A DNA stretch of 40,475 nt from Betaproteobacteria bacterium (lineage in GTDB: Bacteria > Pseudomonadota > Gammaproteobacteria > Burkholderiales > SG8-39), in contig JAOUIL010000021.1 in the NCBI GenBank assembly GCA_029883975.1, positions 1 to 40,475 on the forward strand, written 5' to 3'. Below the pieces are notes generated by a model. The model saw only the letters and a program-made list of their open reading frames with translations, ran no database searches and had not been told where the DNA came from. The translations under genes were made by a program, and so were the position numbers. Positions 8,184-17,171 of this stretch are shown here, one piece after another (position 1 is the first letter of the stretch; each line of letters opens with the position of its first letter).

Positions 8184-9284
8184 ATGCAGAAGCTGACTCG
8201 TGTAGCAATCGCCGCGGCGGCGCTCGGCCTCGCGGCCACGGGACCCGCCTGGGCGCAGAAGCCCATGGTGCTGAAGGGCCAGTCGTCGCACCCGGCGTCG
8301 TCCAACTTCCACCAGGTCTTCAAGACCTGGGGCGAGACGGTGGAGAAGATGTCGGGCGGCAAGGTGAAGATGGAGGTGCTGCCGGCCGGCGCCGTGGTGC
8401 CGGCGTTCGAAGTGTTCGACGCCACGTCGCGCGGCGTGCTCGAGGTCGGGGCCTCGCCGTTCGGCTACATCCTCGGCAAGAGCCTGGCCGGGATTCCGCT
8501 CTCGCACGGCCCGCTGTTCGGCATGGACGGTGTCGACTACTTCGGCTGGTACTACGACGGCGGCGGCATGAAGCTGCTGGAGGAGTTCTACCGCGACATC
8601 ATCAAGCTGAACCTGGTGAGCTTCCCGGTGCCGACCGACTACCCGCAGGGCCTGGGCTGGTTCAAGAAGCCGATCACCAGCCTCAACGACCTGAAGGGCA
8701 TCAAGTACCGGATCTACGGCATCGGCGCGGAGACCTACAAGCGCCTCGGCGTCTCGGTGGTCACGCTGCCCGGTGGCGAGATCGTGCCGGCCATGGAGCG
8801 CGGCGTCATCGAGGGCTCGGAGTGGATCAACTGCCTGGAGGACAAGAAGCTCGGCCTGCACAACGTGGCGAAGCACTACTACACGCCCGGCATGCACGAG
8901 CCCGTGACCGGCGGGCAGCTGATGGTCAACGGCAACACCTGGAAGAAGCTTGGGCCCGACGTGCAGGAGATGCTGAAAGTCTCGAGCGTGTACGCGGTGA
9001 CCAAGCGCAATGCCGAGTTCGTGCGCGAGACGGCCGAGGCCTGCAAGGAGCTGATCGCCGGCGGCACGCAGATGCACAAGACGCCCGACGAGATCCTGAT
9101 CAGCTTCCTGAACGAGTGGGAGAAGATCCAGGCCGAGTACGCAGCCAAGGACCCGTTCTACAAGAAGGTCATCGACAGCCAGAAGAAGTACGCGGAGCTG
9201 GTGGTGCCGTTCCGCCTGTCCTGGTACCCGCCGTACGACTTCGCGGGCAAGTACTACTGGAAGGACAAGGTGTACCTCAAGTAG
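8184..9284 (+). CDS. TRAP transporter periplasmic solute-binding protein (DctP family)
   Basis: This 366-residue protein captures the solute in the periplasm and hands it to the DctQM membrane complex. A Sec signal peptide is visible: a basic start (MQKLTR), an alanine/leucine core and a likely cleavage after AWA, giving a mature protein starting with QKP. DctP features include FKTWGETVEKMSGGKVKMEV near the mature N-terminus, LNDLKGIKYRI in the middle with the arginine that usually contacts the solute carboxylate, and VPAMERGVIEGSEW. The start at 8184 follows AAGGAGGA. A near-perfect terminator hairpin lies 20 bases after the stop. Many relatives bind keto or sugar acids, which fits the neighbours; the ligand itself cannot be read from sequence. 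Confidence 0.93.
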   Translation: MQKLTRVAIAAAALGLAATGPAWAQKPMVLKGQSSHPASSNFHQVFKTWGETVEKMSGGKVKMEVLPAGAVVPAFEVFDATSRGVLEVGASPFGYILGKSLAGIPLSHGPLFGMDGVDYFGWYYDGGGMKLLEEFYRDIIKLNLVSFPVPTDYPQGLGWFKKPITSLNDLKGIKYRIYGIGAETYKRLGVSVVTLPGGEIVPAMERGVIEGSEWINCLEDKKLGLHNVAKHYYTPGMHEPVTGGQLMVNGNTWKKLGPDVQEMLKVSSVYAVTKRNAEFVRETAEACKELIAGGTQMHKTPDEILISFLNEWEKIQAEYAAKDPFYKKVIDSQKKYAELVVPFRLSWYPPYDFAGKYYWKDKVYLK

Positions 9285-9298
9285 CGCGCGGCAGCTGA

Positions 9299-10959
<1,661 letters not shown>

Positions 10960-10968
10960 CAGCGCCCG

Positions 10969-11727
10969 CTAGAACATCGAGCTGGAGAAGCCGCCGTCCA
11001 CCGGCAGCGCGGTGCCGGTGACGAAATCGCTCGCGCGGCTGCAGAAGAACACCGCGGTGCCGGCGAGATCGGCGGGATCGCCCCAGCGCCGGGACGGGGT
11101 ACGCGCCACCACGCGGTCGTGCGCCTCGGGGAAGTTGCGGCGCAGGCCGCGCGTGAGCTCCGTGTCGATGAACCCCGGCAGGATGCTGTTCACCTGGATG
11201 TTGTCTTTCGCCCAGGCCGCGGCGAGGCTCTTGGTGAGCTGCACCACGGCGCCCTTGGTCGCCGCGTACACGGGCCCCTTGTCAAAGCCGAAGATGCTCG
11301 TCATCGAGCCGATGGTGACGATCTTGCCGCCGCCGCGGCGCTTCATTTCCGGGTAGGCGGCCTGGCAGCACTGGAAGACGCTGGTGAGGTTGGTATCGAC
11401 GATCTGATGCCATTCTTCGGCCGCGTAGTCCTCCGGCGGCTTGCGGATGTTGATCCCGGCGTTCGCCACCAGGATGTCGAGGCCGCCGAAATGTCTCACC
11501 GTGTCGGCCACCATGCGCGTCACTTGAGCCGTCTCGTTCACGTCCGCGACCAGCGCGAGCGCCTTGCCGCCGAGCGCCTTCGCGGCAGCGGCGTTCTTCT
11601 GGGCATTCCGACCCGCGATCGCGACCTGGGCGCCAGCCTGCGCGAGCCCTTGCGCGATCCCTAGGCCGATGCCCCCGTTGCCCCCGGTGACCAGAGCAAT
11701 TCTTCCTGTGAGATCAAATGGATTCAT
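10969..11727 (-). CDS. SDR-family oxidoreductase, gluconate 5-dehydrogenase/KduD-like
   Basis: A 252-residue classical SDR. It shows TGGNGGIGLG near residue 13, NAG in the middle (ANAGINIRKP), and the catalytic set of serine (TIGSMTS) with YAATK. The C-terminus, ASDFVTGTALPVDGGFSSSMF, is typical for the subgroup that oxidises or reduces sugar acids such as gluconate or 2-keto-3-deoxygluconate. The ATG at 11727 is preferred; an in-frame extension to 11763 would add 12 residues containing no family motif. Neither start has a clear ribosome binding site. It is transcribed convergently toward the FAH hydrolase and divergently from the carbamoylase, with only 44 bases there. Its role in the sugar-acid route is probable but unproved. 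Confidence 0.83.
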   Translation of the reverse strand: MNPFDLTGRIALVTGGNGGIGLGIAQGLAQAGAQVAIAGRNAQKNAAAAKALGGKALALVADVNETAQVTRMVADTVRHFGGLDILVANAGINIRKPPEDYAAEEWHQIVDTNLTSVFQCCQAAYPEMKRRGGGKIVTIGSMTSIFGFDKGPVYAATKGAVVQLTKSLAAAWAKDNIQVNSILPGFIDTELTRGLRRNFPEAHDRVVARTPSRRWGDPADLAGTAVFFCSRASDFVTGTALPVDGGFSSSMF

Positions 11728-11771
11728 GGCAAAAGTGTAATCGGGTAAGCTAATCGCCAGCAATCCCCGCC
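11728..11771. promoter_or_regulatory. Compact divergent promoter gap (SDR / carbamoylase)
   Basis: Only 44 bases separate the two divergent start codons. The leftward strand carries TACACT about ten bases before the SDR ATG, a plausible -10; the rightward strand has TAAGCT and TAATCG as weak -10-like words. Neither gene has an obvious ribosome binding site, so transcripts may be leaderless or nearly so. Assignment is tentative. Confidence 0.3.
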
Positions 11772-13019
11772 ATGACCAACCTGCGCATCAATACCGAGCG
11801 GCTCTGGGGCTCGCTCATGGAGCTGGCACGCATCGGCGCCACGCCGAAGGGCGGCGTGAAGCGGCTCACGCTCACTGACGAGGACCGGCGGGCGCGGGAC
11901 CTGTTCGTGCGCTGGGCGCGCGAGGCCGGACTTGCGGTCGAGGTCGACGCCGTGGGCAACATCTTCGCGCGCCGCGCCGGGACGGACGCCGCGGCCGCGC
12001 CCGTCGCCATGGGCAGCCACCTCGATTCGCAGCCTTCGGGCGGCAAGTTCGACGGCGCCTACGGCGTCATGGCGGGCCTTGAAGTGCTGCGCACGCTCGA
12101 GGACGCCGGCGTGCGCACGCGCGCGCCGCTCGAGGTGGTCTCCTGGACCAACGAGGAGGGATCGCGCTTTACGCCGGTGATGATGGGCTCGGGGGTGTTC
12201 GCCAACGTCTTCCCACTTTCGCACGTGCGCGCGCAGAAGGACATCGACGGCGTCACCGTCGGCGACGCGCTGCAGGGCATCGGTTACGCCGGCGCCGCCG
12301 CGCCGCATGGACTCGGCGCCTACCTCGAGGCGCACATCGAGCAGGGCCCGGTGCTGGAGGCCGAAGGCAGGACGATCGGCGTCGTGCAGGGCGCGCTGGG
12401 ACAGCGCTGGTACGACGTCACGGTCACCGGCCAGGACGCGCACGCCGGCCCGACGCCGATGGAGCTGCGGCGGGACGCGTTGCTCGGCGCGAGCCGGATC
12501 ATCCAGGAAGTGAACCGCATCGCGCGCGCCTTTCCCGACAACGCGCGCGGCACCGTGGGCTTCCTGCAGGTCAAGCCCAACTCGCGCAACGTTATCCCCG
12601 GCGAAGTGCGCACCACGGTCGACTTCCGCAATGCCAGGGCGGCTACGCTCGACGCGATGTGCGCGGAGCTCGAGCGCGGGGTGCGTGCGATCGAGGCGGA
12701 ATGCCGTGTGCGCGTCGAGTTGCGCGAGAACACCTATTTCCAGCCCTGCGAGTTCGACCCAGCCATGGTGGCGGGGGTGCGCGCGGCGGCCGCGGCCCTC
12801 GGCTTGTCCCACCGTGACATCGTCAGCGGCGCGGGGCATGATGCCGTCTATGTCGCGCGCGTCGCACCCACGGCCATGATCTTCATCCCCTGCGAGGGAG
12901 GGATCAGCCACAACGAGATCGAGAGCGCCACCCCGGCCGACCTGGCCGCGGGCTGCAACGTGCTGCTGCACGCGGCGCTCGGCAAAGCCGGTGTCGCGGA
13001 CTCTCGCCGCGCCGCCTAG
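11772..13019 (+). CDS. Zn-dependent M20-type carbamoylase (beta-ureidopropionase / N-carbamoyl-amino-acid hydrolase-like)
   Basis: The 415-residue enzyme belongs to the group of N-carbamoyl-amino-acid hydrolases, allantoate amidohydrolases and beta-ureidopropionases, at their normal length. Metal-site residues are visible: His83 in GSHLDSQP, Asp94 in GGKFDGAYG, Glu128/Glu129 in TNEEGSRF, then HIEQGPVLE, GQDAHAGPTPM and SGAGHDAVYVA. It removes a carbamoyl group with release of ammonia and CO2. The aminotransferase nine bases downstream uses omega-amino acids such as beta-alanine, so N-carbamoyl-beta-alanine is the most likely substrate. No dihydropyrimidinase or dihydropyrimidine dehydrogenase is in the window. 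Allantoate amidohydrolase is the main alternative. Confidence 0.86.
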   Translation: MTNLRINTERLWGSLMELARIGATPKGGVKRLTLTDEDRRARDLFVRWAREAGLAVEVDAVGNIFARRAGTDAAAAPVAMGSHLDSQPSGGKFDGAYGVMAGLEVLRTLEDAGVRTRAPLEVVSWTNEEGSRFTPVMMGSGVFANVFPLSHVRAQKDIDGVTVGDALQGIGYAGAAAPHGLGAYLEAHIEQGPVLEAEGRTIGVVQGALGQRWYDVTVTGQDAHAGPTPMELRRDALLGASRIIQEVNRIARAFPDNARGTVGFLQVKPNSRNVIPGEVRTTVDFRNARAATLDAMCAELERGVRAIEAECRVRVELRENTYFQPCEFDPAMVAGVRAAAAALGLSHRDIVSGAGHDAVYVARVAPTAMIFIPCEGGISHNEIESATPADLAAGCNVLLHAALGKAGVADSRRAA

Positions 13020-13028
13020 GAGAACCCC

Positions 13029-14360
13029 ATGAACGACCGTGTCCCGCTGCCCGCCAGCCTCGAGCAATCCGCCTTCTTCATGCCGTTCAGCATGAACCGG
13101 CAGTTCAAGAAGTCGCCGCGCCTCATGGCGCGCGCCGAGGGGATCTACTACTACACGCCGGAGGGCAGGAAGCTGATCGACGGCACCTCGGGCCTGTGGT
13201 GCGTGAACGCCGGGCACTGCCGCAAGCGCATCGTCGAGGCGGTGCAGAAGCAGGTCGCGGAGCTCGACTTTGCGCCCGCGTTCCAGATGGGCCATCCGCT
13301 CGCCTTCGAGTTCGCCGACCGCCTCGCGGCGCTCGCGCCCGGCGACCTGAAGCGCATCTTCTTCACCAACTCGGGATCCGAGTCGGTGGACACCGCGCTC
13401 AAGCTGGCGCTCGCCTATCACCGGGCGCGCGGCGAGGGCCACCGCATGCGCCTGATCGGCCGCGAGCGCGGCTACCACGGCGTCAATTTCGGCGGCACCG
13501 CCGTGGGCGGCATCGTCGGCAACCGCAAGATCTTCGGCGCGCTGGTCGCCGGAGTCGACCATCTGCGCCATACCCACGACCTGGCGAAGAACGCCTTCTC
13601 GCGCGGGCAGCCGAAGCACGGCGCCGAGCTGGCCGACGACCTCGAGCGCCTGTGCGCGCTGCACGACCCCTCGACCATCGCCGCGGTGATCGTAGAGCCG
13701 GTCGCCTGCTCGGGCGGCGTGCTGGTGCCGCCGGTAGGCTACCTCGAGCGGCTGCGCGAGATCTGCGACCGGCACGGCATCCTGCTCATCTTCGACGAGG
13801 TGATCACCGCCTGGGGACGCCTCGGCAAGCCCTTCGGCGGGCAGCATTTCGGCGTGCTGCCGGACCTGATGACCACCGCCAAGGGCATCACCAACGGCAC
13901 GGTGCCGATGGGCGCGGTGTTCATGCGCGAGCGCATCTACGAGGCCTTCATGACCGGCCCGGAAATGGCGATCGAGATGCCGCACGGCTACACCTATTCG
14001 TCGCACCCGCTCGCCTGCGCGGCGGGGCTCGCGACGTTGCAGGTGTACGAGGAAGAGGGGCTGCTGACGCGCGCCGCCGAGCTCTGGCCCTACTGGGAGG
14101 AGCAGGCGCATGCGCTCAAGGGCCTGCCGCACGTGATCGACATCCGCAACATCGGCCTGATCGCGGCGATCGAGCTCGCGCCGCGCGCCGGCGCGCCGGG
14201 CGCGCGCGGCCTCGATGTGCACGTCAAGGCGTTCGAGTCGGGCGCCTACATCCGCGTGGCGGCGGACACGATTGCGCTGGCGCCGCCGCTGATCATCGGC
14301 AAGAGCGAGATCGACCAGCTGTTCGACATCGTGCGCGCGACCTTGCGGGCCACCGCATAG
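13029..14360 (+). CDS. Class III omega-amino-acid:pyruvate aminotransferase (beta-alanine transaminase-like)
   Basis: A 443-residue PLP enzyme. The PLP lysine is Lys285 in TTAKGITNG, Asp256 in LIFDEVITAWGR contacts the pyridine nitrogen, and SGSESVDTALKLA binds the phosphate. DGTSGLWCVNAGH, with Trp57, is characteristic of the beta-alanine/omega-amino-acid:pyruvate group. Members move an amino group from beta-alanine (or similar amines) to pyruvate, giving malonate semialdehyde and alanine. The start is supported by TAGGAGAA just before the ATG at 13029. It follows the carbamoylase by nine bases, and together they would turn N-carbamoyl-beta-alanine into malonate semialdehyde. The natural amine cannot be fixed from sequence alone. 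Confidence 0.9.
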   Translation: MNDRVPLPASLEQSAFFMPFSMNRQFKKSPRLMARAEGIYYYTPEGRKLIDGTSGLWCVNAGHCRKRIVEAVQKQVAELDFAPAFQMGHPLAFEFADRLAALAPGDLKRIFFTNSGSESVDTALKLALAYHRARGEGHRMRLIGRERGYHGVNFGGTAVGGIVGNRKIFGALVAGVDHLRHTHDLAKNAFSRGQPKHGAELADDLERLCALHDPSTIAAVIVEPVACSGGVLVPPVGYLERLREICDRHGILLIFDEVITAWGRLGKPFGGQHFGVLPDLMTTAKGITNGTVPMGAVFMRERIYEAFMTGPEMAIEMPHGYTYSSHPLACAAGLATLQVYEEEGLLTRAAELWPYWEEQAHALKGLPHVIDIRNIGLIAAIELAPRAGAPGARGLDVHVKAFESGAYIRVAADTIALAPPLIIGKSEIDQLFDIVRATLRATA

Positions 14361-14377
14361 CGCGCCAGGGAGGACCC

Positions 14378-14809
14378 ATGCAGCCCATGAAACGCATCGC
14401 CCGCCGGGCGACGACCATCCTGATCGGACTTGCGGCCATCGCGCCGGCGCCCGTCCTGTACGCGCAGGCCGCCGTGGGGACGCAGATGGCGGCCCTGCAG
14501 AAGCCCGCGGCGCCCGCGGCGTCTCCGAGATTCAACGACGTGATGACCGCGGTCATCTATGGCGACCGGGAAACGGTCGCCCAGCTGCTGGACTACGGTC
14601 GCTGGGTGGACAAGCCGGACTCCAACGGCCTGACGCCGCTCATGGTCGCCGTGCACCTGCGCGACGAAGCCATGGTGCGCCTGCTTCTCGAGCGCGGCGC
14701 CGACGCGAGCCGGCAGGCGCCCGGCGGCGACGTGGCGATCGACATGGCGCGCGCCAGCGGCGAAGGGGCGATCGAGAAGCTGCTGCTCGGCGCCAGCCGC
14801 CGCCCGTAG
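14378..14809 (+). CDS. Small exported ankyrin-repeat protein
   Basis: The 143-residue protein has an N-terminal Sec-type signal: basic MQPMKRIARRATT, a hydrophobic stretch, and a likely cleavage near LYAQA. The mature part contains ankyrin-type repeats: NDVMTAVIYGDRETVAQLL, then NGLTPLMVAVHLRDEAMVRLL followed by LERGADASRQ, and a degenerate last repeat. It starts at ATG 14378 after GGAGGA, 17 bases behind the aminotransferase, so it is probably co-transcribed. Ankyrin repeats usually mediate protein binding; a periplasmic or outer-surface partner is likely. No enzymatic motif is present and the link to the upstream genes may be only positional. It ends 22 bases from the convergent speDE gene. 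Confidence 0.8.
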   Translation: MQPMKRIARRATTILIGLAAIAPAPVLYAQAAVGTQMAALQKPAAPAASPRFNDVMTAVIYGDRETVAQLLDYGRWVDKPDSNGLTPLMVAVHLRDEAMVRLLLERGADASRQAPGGDVAIDMARASGEGAIEKLLLGASRRP

Positions 14810-14831
14810 GTTGCGGCGGGCCGGCGCTCGC

Positions 14832-16091
14832 CTACTTGGCGGCGGCGCGCACCACGCCCAGGCGACGGGCGCGCGTCTGCTGCTTCAGTCGCGGCGGTGT
14901 GACCAGGTCGCGCACGAAGTTGGGCAGGGCGAACACGCCCTCGTGCGTCTCGCCGTTGTAGAAGCGCAGCTCGGTCATCTTGCGCTGCTCGATGCGCCGG
15001 TCGATCTCGTCGGCCGTATAGGCCTTCGGATCGAGCTTGTCGGAACACACCGTCATGGCCCACAGCGACCCGTAGAGCGGGATGTACATCGTGTAGGGAC
15101 GCACGATGCGGAAGATGCCGTTCAGGCGCTGGGCCAGCTCCTCCACCCGCCCGGGTTGCGCCACGGGCGAGCCGATATGCAGGGCGAGCGCGCCCCCCGG
15201 GGCGAGCGCGTGCCGGCATTGCTGGAAGAACTCGGGCGAGTAGAGCGCCTCGGCAGGCCCCATGGGGTCGTTCAAGTCCAGCGCGATCAGGTCGAAGCGC
15301 TCCTGCGTGTCGCGCACGAACTTCATGCCGTCCCCGACCAGCACGCGCAGCTTCGGGTTGTCGAACACCCCGTGGTGCACGGCCTGGAAGTGCTCCTTGG
15401 CCACCTGGATCACGTCCGGGTCGATCTCGCACATGGTCACCTGCTCGACCGACGGGTGCTTGAGCGCCTCCTCGGACGAGCCGCCGTCGCCGCCGCCAAT
15501 GATCAGCACCTTCTTCGGCGCCGGGTGCGCGGTGAGCGCCGGGTGGATCAGGTTCTCGTGGTAGACGAACTCCTCCCGCTCGGAGGTCATGTTGTACCCG
15601 TCGAGGCGGAAGATCTTGCCGTAGTGCGGCGTGTCGTAGACCTCCAGGCGCTGGAAGCGCGTCTGCCAGTCGGCGATCTGCCGCGTGGCCTTGATGTAGA
15701 ACCCGGTCGAGTCGTTGAGCCGCTCCGTCAGCAGGTGCCCGCCGCGCTCCACCTCGTGGCGCGCGATCTCCCCGGGCTGGAAGTAGCCGACGATCGCGTC
15801 GAACAGCGTCCTCGCCTTGGCGCTGTTGTCGTCGCTGTAGTTGCAGACGTAGACGTCGAGCGTCAGCCCCTGCTTCTCGGGCCAGGTATGGATGGCGAGG
15901 TGCGACTCGGCGAGCACCACGGTGCCGGTGAAGCCGGACCCCTCGAACTGGTGAAAGCTCGCGTCCATCGTCGTCAGCCCGGAGGCCGCGACGAACTCCA
16001 GGCACTTGGCCTTGAAGCCCTCGCCGTCGAGCAGCAGCTGCGGGTCGCAGCGACAACCGCCCAAGTCACCGATGAGATGCAGACCGTTCAT
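14832..16091 (-). CDS. speDE: Fused S-adenosylmethionine decarboxylase - spermidine synthase (SpeD-SpeE)
   Basis: This 419-residue protein joins two polyamine enzymes. Residues 1 to about 115 are a prokaryotic (class 1B) AdoMet decarboxylase: Ser63 in LAESHLAIHTWPE is the pyruvoyl-forming residue, with His68 and Cys83 at the same numbers as in the Thermotoga enzyme. Residues from about 135 are an aminopropyltransferase with GGGDGG at 199-204, CEID at 221-224 and the catalytic DLNDPMGPAEALY at 272-284. The fusion would make decarboxylated AdoMet and use it directly for spermidine. Self-cleavage at Glu62-Ser63 would split off a short N-terminal peptide (beta chain) while the transferase stays on the alpha chain. 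The diamine substrate (putrescine or another) is not determined. A terminator hairpin lies just upstream. Confidence 0.93.
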   Translation of the reverse strand: MNGLHLIGDLGGCRCDPQLLLDGEGFKAKCLEFVAASGLTTMDASFHQFEGSGFTGTVVLAESHLAIHTWPEKQGLTLDVYVCNYSDDNSAKARTLFDAIVGYFQPGEIARHEVERGGHLLTERLNDSTGFYIKATRQIADWQTRFQRLEVYDTPHYGKIFRLDGYNMTSEREEFVYHENLIHPALTAHPAPKKVLIIGGGDGGSSEEALKHPSVEQVTMCEIDPDVIQVAKEHFQAVHHGVFDNPKLRVLVGDGMKFVRDTQERFDLIALDLNDPMGPAEALYSPEFFQQCRHALAPGGALALHIGSPVAQPGRVEELAQRLNGIFRIVRPYTMYIPLYGSLWAMTVCSDKLDPKAYTADEIDRRIEQRKMTELRFYNGETHEGVFALPNFVRDLVTPPRLKQQTRARRLGVVRAAAK

Positions 16092-16103
16092 TTTCCAGCT
16101 CCC

Positions 16104-16148
16104 CGAAAAACGAGAAGGCGCAGCCCTGCACGTGTTCCAGGCTGCGCC
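16104..16148 (-). terminator. Intrinsic terminator hairpin in the speDE leader (attenuator or nudC terminator)
   Basis: Read leftward, GGCGCAGCC (16148-16140) pairs perfectly with GGCTGCGCC (16125-16117), and CTG/CAG extend the stem with one bulged base. The stem is followed by TTCTCGTTTTT, a good T-tract. It ends only about a dozen bases before the speDE ATG. It may simply end nudC transcription, but then speDE would need a promoter within or after the stem; an attenuator for speDE is equally possible. Confidence 0.7.
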
Positions 16149-16181
16149 CTCGCGTTACCGCCTTGCGGCGTAGAACCGAGT

Positions 16182-16207
16182 CGTTCAATGTCGTTCAATT
16201 CGTTCAA
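16182..16207 (-). repeat. Three phased TTGAACG repeats upstream of speDE
   Basis: CGTTCAA occurs at 16182-16188, 16192-16198 and 16201-16207 (TTGAACG on the speDE strand), 10 and 9 bases apart. Roughly one-helical-turn phasing puts them on one DNA face, as for regulator binding. One copy could also serve as a -35 element (TTGAAC), although no good -10 follows at the right distance. Confidence 0.5.
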
Positions 16208-16257
16208 GACCCCGCTTGGGCCGCCCCGCACTTACACATGCGGAGCTAAGCACCGGT

Positions 16258-17148
16258 TCAACTCTGGCGCCGGATTTCGGCAGAAACTGCGTCGATCAGG
16301 CGCCGCGCGATCGAGATTTTGCTTGGAAGTTTAGGCAATTGCAATACATCGAACCAGTCCGCCGCCTCGATTTCTCCCGCTTCCGGACGGATCGCGCCGT
16401 CCGCCCAGTCGCAGACGAAGGCGATCATCAGGCTGTGGGGAAAAGGCCACGGCTGGCTCGCGAAGTAAGACAGGTTGGTGACCGTCACGCCGACTTCCTC
16501 GGCGAGTTCGCGCGCCACGCACTGCTCGAGCGTCTCGCCGGGCTCGACGAAGCCGGCGAGCGCGCTGTACATGCCGGGGGGGAAGTGCGGGCTGCGCCCG
16601 AGCAGCAGCTCGCGGCCGCGGCGCACGAGCGCCATGACCGCCGGCGCGACGCGCGGGTAGGCCGTCAGGCTGCAGGCCGGGCAGACGCGCACGCGCTCCT
16701 CGGCGCGCGGCTCCGTGGGCGCCCCGCAGCGGCCGCAGAACTGATGGTCGCGGTCCCACTGCAGGAGCTGCAGCGCGCGTCCGGCCAGGGCGAAATGCGC
16801 GTCCTCCAGCACCGTGAACAGCGAGCGCATCCCCGTCCAACCATAGCCGGATGGAGCGTCCGCCGAGGCCACTTCCGCAGCCCAGCAGCCCAGCCCCCCG
16901 AGGGCCCCAAGATATAGCGTTCGAAGGGGGGAAGCCCACAAGCGGTTGTTGTTTTTTAGCAACGGCAAGCGGGCGGCGCTGGGTCGATGGGGCACGCGCG
17001 GATCGTCGCTGGGCCGGGAGTCCGGCGGGCCCAGCTCGACGAGGAGCTGATCGCCGCGGAACACGAACCACAGCGCCGCGCCGCCGCCCTGCGGCGGCCG
17101 CACGCCGCCCGCGAACTCCGCCGGCGTCATGAAGGGCATCTCGGCCAT
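16258..17148 (-). CDS. nudC: NADH pyrophosphatase / NAD-cap RNA hydrolase NudC
   Basis: A 296-residue Nudix hydrolase with NudC layout. A zinc ribbon has cysteines at 138, 141, 156 and 159 (CGRCG, CPAC), the Nudix box spans about 199-221 (GFVEPGETLEQCVARELAEE), and SQPWPFPHS at 231-239 is the NudC signature. It hydrolyses NAD(H) to NMN(H) and AMP, and removes NAD caps from RNA. Two ATGs fit (17148 and 17139). A perfect TATAAT at 17160-17155 lies so close that the transcript would begin at or next to the first ATG, suggesting leaderless translation. The longer open frame reaching 17937 runs into cbbR and is not part of this gene. The leftward neighbour is the speDE leader. Confidence 0.93.
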   Translation of the reverse strand: MAEMPFMTPAEFAGGVRPPQGGGAALWFVFRGDQLLVELGPPDSRPSDDPRVPHRPSAARLPLLKNNNRLWASPLRTLYLGALGGLGCWAAEVASADAPSGYGWTGMRSLFTVLEDAHFALAGRALQLLQWDRDHQFCGRCGAPTEPRAEERVRVCPACSLTAYPRVAPAVMALVRRGRELLLGRSPHFPPGMYSALAGFVEPGETLEQCVARELAEEVGVTVTNLSYFASQPWPFPHSLMIAFVCDWADGAIRPEAGEIEAADWFDVLQLPKLPSKISIARRLIDAVSAEIRRQS

Positions 17149-17154
17149 CGGCCG

Positions 17155-17160
17155 ATTATA
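17155..17160 (-). promoter_or_regulatory. nudC promoter -10 box (TATAAT)
   Basis: TATAAT on the leftward strand is followed by six bases and then the nudC ATG at 17148. The expected start point falls on or beside the A of ATG. The -35 region would lie in the end of cbbR and is not a good match. Confidence 0.55.
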
Positions 17161-17171
17161 GGAGCGCCGGT

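Noticed and set aside
11724-14222. Very long open frame (832 codons) on the minus strand
   Set aside because: It is antisense to the carbamoylase and aminotransferase genes, rich in Arg, His, Ala and Gly with no recognisable motif; long antisense frames are expected in DNA this rich in GC.
14810-14831. Imperfect GC-rich hairpin between the ankyrin gene and speDE
   Set aside because: Pairing is only about four consecutive base pairs and there is no T-tract, so it is not called as a terminator.
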